This document shows positions 41,689-44,686 of a DNA stretch of 44,686 bases, one piece after another. The stretch comes from Gemella haemolysans (GTDB taxonomy: Bacteria > Bacillota > Bacilli > Staphylococcales > Gemellaceae), in assembly GCF_028308085.1 (NCBI RefSeq), contig NZ_JAQMFS010000112.1:1-44686 (forward strand), in the 5' to 3' direction. The position numbers were made by a program, and so were the translations under genes. The notes below the pieces were generated by a model. The model saw only the letters and a list, made by a program, of their open reading frames with translations. It did no database searches and was not told the DNA's origin. How positions within the stretch are numbered: position 1 is the first letter of the stretch; each line of letters starts with the position of its first letter.

Positions 41689-42912
41689 CTACTTATATAT
41701 ACTATACTTTTTATTTATTAAGTAAATTAGAAATGCAGGTACAATTGCAAAAAACATAAGCTTATAACCAAATACTTCTAAAGCAAGAAGTATAGGAGCA
41801 ATGTACGTTTTAGTAGCTGCTGAGAATACAAGGCAATATCCTAGGGCTGCAGTTACTAAAATAGGTAAACCTAAATACGTTCCCAGAATTACTCCACATG
41901 TAGCTCCTATTGCAAATAGTGGCGTAACTTCTCCACCACTAAAACCAATACCGGTACAAATCGCTGTTAAAATAATCTTCAGTATAAAATCATAAATTTG
42001 AATTTGTTCAAAGTTGGTGAAAGAAAGACCAATTAAATTTGTTCCTAACGAAGCGTATCTATATTCAAAAATAAAACTAACTAGAATAAATACAATCAAA
42101 AGGATCCAACTAATTTTATTATTTGATGCTACTATTTCTTTAATTTTTCTTTGAATAACAACAAAGAAAATTCCTACAAATACGAAAACTATACCGATTA
42201 AAATTATCTTTAATAAAAATTCTATATTTATATTCACCTTACTTATGTCTATTCTTACAAAGAACTTCTCTAAACCTAATTTATGTGAAACAAAGGCGCT
42301 AATATATGCTCCGATGATATATGTTATATACTCATATACCTTATTCACTGTAAAATTAAATCTTTCACTAATAACTTCTAAAATAAATACTACCGCAGCA
42401 AGTGGCGTCTGAAACAATCCAGCAAAACCACAAATCATTCCTAATTTAACAAAAAATTGTTTCTTCTCCTTACTGAAATCTCTGCCAGCAAGATTACCTC
42501 CGATAGCTCCGCCTAACTGAACAGCAACCCCTTCACGTCCGACACTTACTCCAAATCCATGTGCCAATAAAGTATTTAACGTTAATATCAATGGAAAACT
42601 CCATGATACCTTATCTTTTTTATCAGTTGCAGCTTCAATAAAATATTTCATTCCTATCGTATTAGTTTTTAAATACTTATTACTAAATTTTGTAAAAAGT
42701 AATATTATAGGTGTCAACACTATCAAATACTTGTAATAATCACTTGTTACCTCTATGAGTTTTAATAATATCTGTCCAAATACTGAACAACAAACAGCTA
42801 TTAATAATATTAAACTTACTAATCTTATATAATAATTCTTAAACATACTTTTTTTGATTTTTTCCTCCTTGTATTGAATAATAACAGGAGCGACTTTAGA
42901 CTTATGATTCAT
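41689..42912 (-). CDS. ClC-family anion channel/antiporter, CLC-F-like
   Basis: About 10-12 helices. Seen: GFGVSVGREGVAVQLGGAIGGNLAG near 120 (selectivity segment with the gating Glu), GFAGLFQTPLAAVVFILEVISERF near 162, and GFSGGEVTPLFAIGATCGVILG near 318. GREGV together with VT in the GGEVTP loop fits the fluoride/proton antiporter (CLC-F) branch better than chloride transporters with GREGP and GxFxP. Start uncertain: the ATG at 42912 lies inside a long imperfect hairpin with a poor RBS. A strong AAGGAGG (plus 42867-42873) lies five bases before an in-frame ATC, and the next ATG is at 42846. It ends in TAG. Confidence 0.85.
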   Translation of the reverse strand: MNHKSKVAPVIIQYKEEKIKKSMFKNYYIRLVSLILLIAVCCSVFGQILLKLIEVTSDYYKYLIVLTPIILLFTKFSNKYLKTNTIGMKYFIEAATDKKDKVSWSFPLILTLNTLLAHGFGVSVGREGVAVQLGGAIGGNLAGRDFSKEKKQFFVKLGMICGFAGLFQTPLAAVVFILEVISERFNFTVNKVYEYITYIIGAYISAFVSHKLGLEKFFVRIDISKVNINIEFLLKIILIGIVFVFVGIFFVVIQRKIKEIVASNNKISWILLIVFILVSFIFEYRYASLGTNLIGLSFTNFEQIQIYDFILKIILTAICTGIGFSGGEVTPLFAIGATCGVILGTYLGLPILVTAALGYCLVFSAATKTYIAPILLALEVFGYKLMFFAIVPAFLIYLINKKYSIYK

Positions 42913-42937
42913 AAAAAATCATCTTTATAAAGTCACT
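42890..42937. repeat. Imperfect inverted repeat across YitT-ClC junction
   Basis: Minus-strand 22-base arms beginning GAGTGACTTTA and ending TAAAGTCGCTC pair at about 17 of 22 positions. It could end or attenuate the YitT transcript, although no clear T-run follows. Confidence 0.55.
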
Positions 42938-42952
42938 CTCATACATCCTTTT

Positions 42953-43861
42953 TTATAATTTATTCTTAAACGATAATCTCGTTTTCTTCGGTTGATCAAA
43001 ACTGAATCCTTCACCAATAATGTCATGCACTTCGGTGATTGTTACAAAAGCCCGTGGATCAATATTATAAACGATGGATTTTACTTTCCCTATTTCATTT
43101 CTTGAAACTACACAATATCCTATATTTAAATCTTTCTTAGAATAACTTCCCTGACCTTTAATATATGTCAAGCCTCGATTCATATCTTCTTGTATTCTTT
43201 TGGTGATTAATTCTATCTCTGATGAAACAATCATTACACCCTTTCCTGGAACACCGCCTTCAACAACATAGTCAATCATTTTAGTACAAATAAATATATA
43301 TATCAAAGTATATAATATCGCAGGAAAACTTTTAACTACTACAAATGTTAAAGCTATAATTACTCCATCAAGAACTTGAATTATTCTACCAATTGAACTT
43401 CCTGTATAAAGCTGAATAATCTTAGCTACAATATCGACTCCCCCGGTTGTTCCACCTGCTAAAAAGACTATTCCAAGTCCAATTCCAGCAAGAATTCCTC
43501 CAAAAACAGAAGCAAGTAATCTATCTCCACCTATATCAATCGCAATATTGTATTTTTCAAATACACCTATCCAAAAAGTCAGCATAAAAATACCATAAAC
43601 AGTATATAACATAGTTTTCTTATCTAACATTTTATAACCAATTACCAATAAAGGTATATTCACCAAAATTGTACCAACAGAAACAGGTAGTCCAATTGCA
43701 TATAATAATAACAGAGCTATCCCTGTTCCCCCACCTTCTGCAAGTTTATTTGGAACATTAAAATGCATAATAGCAAAAGAATAAATTGCACATCCCAGAG
43801 AAATAATAAATAACTCTTTAATAATTTTTTTAAAATTTAAATTTTTAAAATTCTTTTCCAT
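42953..43861 (-). CDS. YitT family membrane protein
   Basis: 302 aa: five to six membrane helices (about 15-205) with ISLGCAIYSFAIMHFNVPNKLAEGGGTGIALLLLY and GGILAGIGLGIVFLAGGTTGGVDIVAKII (YitT motif), followed by a cytosolic DUF2179 domain (GVMIVSSEIELITKRIQEDMNRGLTYIKGQGSYSKKD, VITEVHDIIGEG-like end). Function unproven; a transport role is inferred. RBS GGGAGGTG precedes ATG. The downstream ClC gene may share its transcript. Confidence 0.92.
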   Translation of the reverse strand: MEKNFKNLNFKKIIKELFIISLGCAIYSFAIMHFNVPNKLAEGGGTGIALLLLYAIGLPVSVGTILVNIPLLVIGYKMLDKKTMLYTVYGIFMLTFWIGVFEKYNIAIDIGGDRLLASVFGGILAGIGLGIVFLAGGTTGGVDIVAKIIQLYTGSSIGRIIQVLDGVIIALTFVVVKSFPAILYTLIYIFICTKMIDYVVEGGVPGKGVMIVSSEIELITKRIQEDMNRGLTYIKGQGSYSKKDLNIGYCVVSRNEIGKVKSIVYNIDPRAFVTITEVHDIIGEGFSFDQPKKTRLSFKNKL

Positions 43862-44036
43862 AGTACACCTCCCAAAATTCGACTGTACCCTAATTATAAC
43901 AGTTTATTTCGGGATAAACAACACCGTACTTATATAAATTTTCTAACTTTAATTATTATAAATTTTATATTTTCTTAGACATTATTTCAAATTTGTACTA
44001 TAATTATAATATCAATATTGGAGGTTGACTTTTAAG

Positions 44037-44555
44037 ATGAATAAAAACTTCATACCAAATTATCTTACCTTATGTAATATATTTTGTGGATTCATGTCAA
44101 TTTTGACTACATCACACGGATATTTCATTTGGGGAACTGTCTTTATTATATTAGCTATGCTTGCAGATAGATACGATGGTATCGTTGCAAGAAAACTTGG
44201 TGTTGTTTCTGAAATTGGTCACGATTTAGATTCATTATGTGACGTAGTTAGTTTTGGAGTTGCACCAGCTATGCTTGTTTTTGAAATATTTGTCGCTACT
44301 GAAAAACCATCAGCTATTCTAACAACAATAGTTGCAATAATTTGCGGAGTATACGTATGTTGCGGGGCTTATCGTTTAGCCAGATTCAACGTTACAAAAA
44401 TGAAAAATGGATACTACCAAGGTGTTCCTATCACAACTTGTGGAACGGTTCTTGCGATTATTGCACCTATAAAATTACCAAGCATTGCTACGTTAATCTT
44501 AGTAATATTATGTTCTTATCTAATGGTAAGTAATTTAAAAATCAAGAAAATATAA
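44037..44555 (+). CDS. pssA: CDP-diacylglycerol-serine O-phosphatidyltransferase
   Basis: Makes phosphatidylserine, the substrate of Psd. 172 aa, membrane protein. Seen: FIPNYLTLCNIFCGFMSIL at the N-terminus and the CDP-alcohol phosphotransferase motif D-G-x2-A-R-x8-G-x3-D-x3-D, present as DGIVARKLGVVSEIGHDLDSLCD near 48. ATG at 44037 is preferred; GGAGG lies 12 bases upstream, and the in-frame TTG at 44025 directly abuts it. Standing alone, divergent from the YitT gene, followed by a terminator. Confidence 0.92.
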   Translation: MNKNFIPNYLTLCNIFCGFMSILTTSHGYFIWGTVFIILAMLADRYDGIVARKLGVVSEIGHDLDSLCDVVSFGVAPAMLVFEIFVATEKPSAILTTIVAIICGVYVCCGAYRLARFNVTKMKNGYYQGVPITTCGTVLAIIAPIKLPSIATLILVILCSYLMVSNLKIKKI

Positions 44556-44556
44556 A

Positions 44557-44589
44557 AGGAATCGGGTTACATGCCCAATTCCTTTTTTT
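44557..44589 (+). terminator. pssA terminator
   Basis: Hairpin AAAGGAAT-GGG / CCC-ATTCCTTT followed by T7. Immediately downstream of the pssA stop. Confidence 0.85.
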
Positions 44590-44602
44590 ATGAGTCTATA
44601 AT

Positions 44603-44635
44603 AAATACGGTTGATAATAAATATCAGCCGTATTT
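44603..44635. repeat. Inverted repeat at right edge
   Basis: Arms AAATACGGTTGATA and TATCAGCCGTATTT (14 bp with one G-U type mismatch). It may be the terminator of a minus-strand gene beyond the window, but no clear T-run follows. Confidence 0.45.
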
Positions 44636-44686
44636 AAATTTATAAAAAAATAGAAAAGAATGTAAAATTCCTCTATAATTTAAGTA

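Noticed and set aside
42860..42950. Fluoride (crcB) riboswitch upstream of the CLC-F-like gene
   Set aside because: The conserved GGAGAUGGCAUUCCUCC/ACCGC/CUGAUGA boxes are not present.

Overview
The window is about 30% G+C by eye. It carries Gram-positive (Bacilli) hallmarks: a yqeG-yqeH-yhbY-nadD-yqeK-rsfS-yqeM run, LPXTG surface proteins, a class B sortase, a CopY-type repressor, and T-box, S-box (SAM-I) and TPP leaders. LPXTG anchors, KorAB, phosphatidylethanolamine synthesis genes and Staphylococcales-like neighbourhoods together suggest Gemella or a close relative. That genus call is inference, because no rRNA or other marker lies in the window. I count 48 intact protein genes and one broken gene.

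Layout. 1-5.5 kb: a SEDS (RodA/FtsW) protein on +, converging with a minus-strand group (M42 aminopeptidase, small protein, 2-oxoacid:ferredoxin oxidoreductase KorB/KorA). 5.5-6.3 kb: a complete T-box leader whose controlled gene is not evident. 6.3-9.9 kb: LPNTG-anchored 5'-nucleotidase, then a CopY-SDR pair under a canonical cop box. 10-16 kb: a nine-gene operon (psd, yqeG, yqeH, yhbY, nadD, yqeK, rsfS, yqeM, gyrI-like) linking PE synthesis, ribosome assembly and NAD synthesis. Its YqeK carries a fused YqfB-like ASCH domain. 16.2-17.3 kb: a TetR gene interrupted by one in-frame TGA, and a truncated globin. 17.5-22.1 kb: metK behind a SAM-I riboswitch, three overlapping bacterial PH-domain membrane protein genes, and an MBL-fold hydrolase. 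22.3-28 kb: MFS transporter, class B sortase, a pyruvate-kinase-like protein without the B domain, and folB-folK-dusB. 28-35.3 kb: LPKTG-anchored exo/endonuclease, DUF2087-MFS pair, short SSB, cupin, methyltransferase, and a MarR-DUF1304-NAD(P)-binding operon with two palindromic operators. 35.3-38.4 kb: AlkD-like repair protein, pyrG with a GGGC-start attenuator, and lepB. 38.5-41.6 kb: a 171-bp terminal-inverted-repeat element, then a TPP riboswitch driving a pyrimidine/thiamine-precursor ABC transporter. 41.7-44.6 kb: a ClC-type (CLC-F-like) antiporter, a YitT-family protein, and pssA.

Functional links. PssA and Psd together make phosphatidylethanolamine, although the genes lie 28 kb apart. 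The two wall-anchored enzymes (nuclease and 5'-nucleotidase) could degrade extracellular DNA to nucleosides. Four different RNA-level controls occur in one window: T-box, SAM-I, TPP and a CTP-sensing pyrG attenuator.

The points most worth a second look are the B-domain-less pyruvate kinase paralogue, the YqeK-ASCH fusion, the T-box without a cognate gene, the CopY-controlled SDR, the TIR element, and the complete absence of TGA as a terminator in 49 genes alongside one in-frame TGA in tetR. No complete new multi-gene defence or mobile system was seen.
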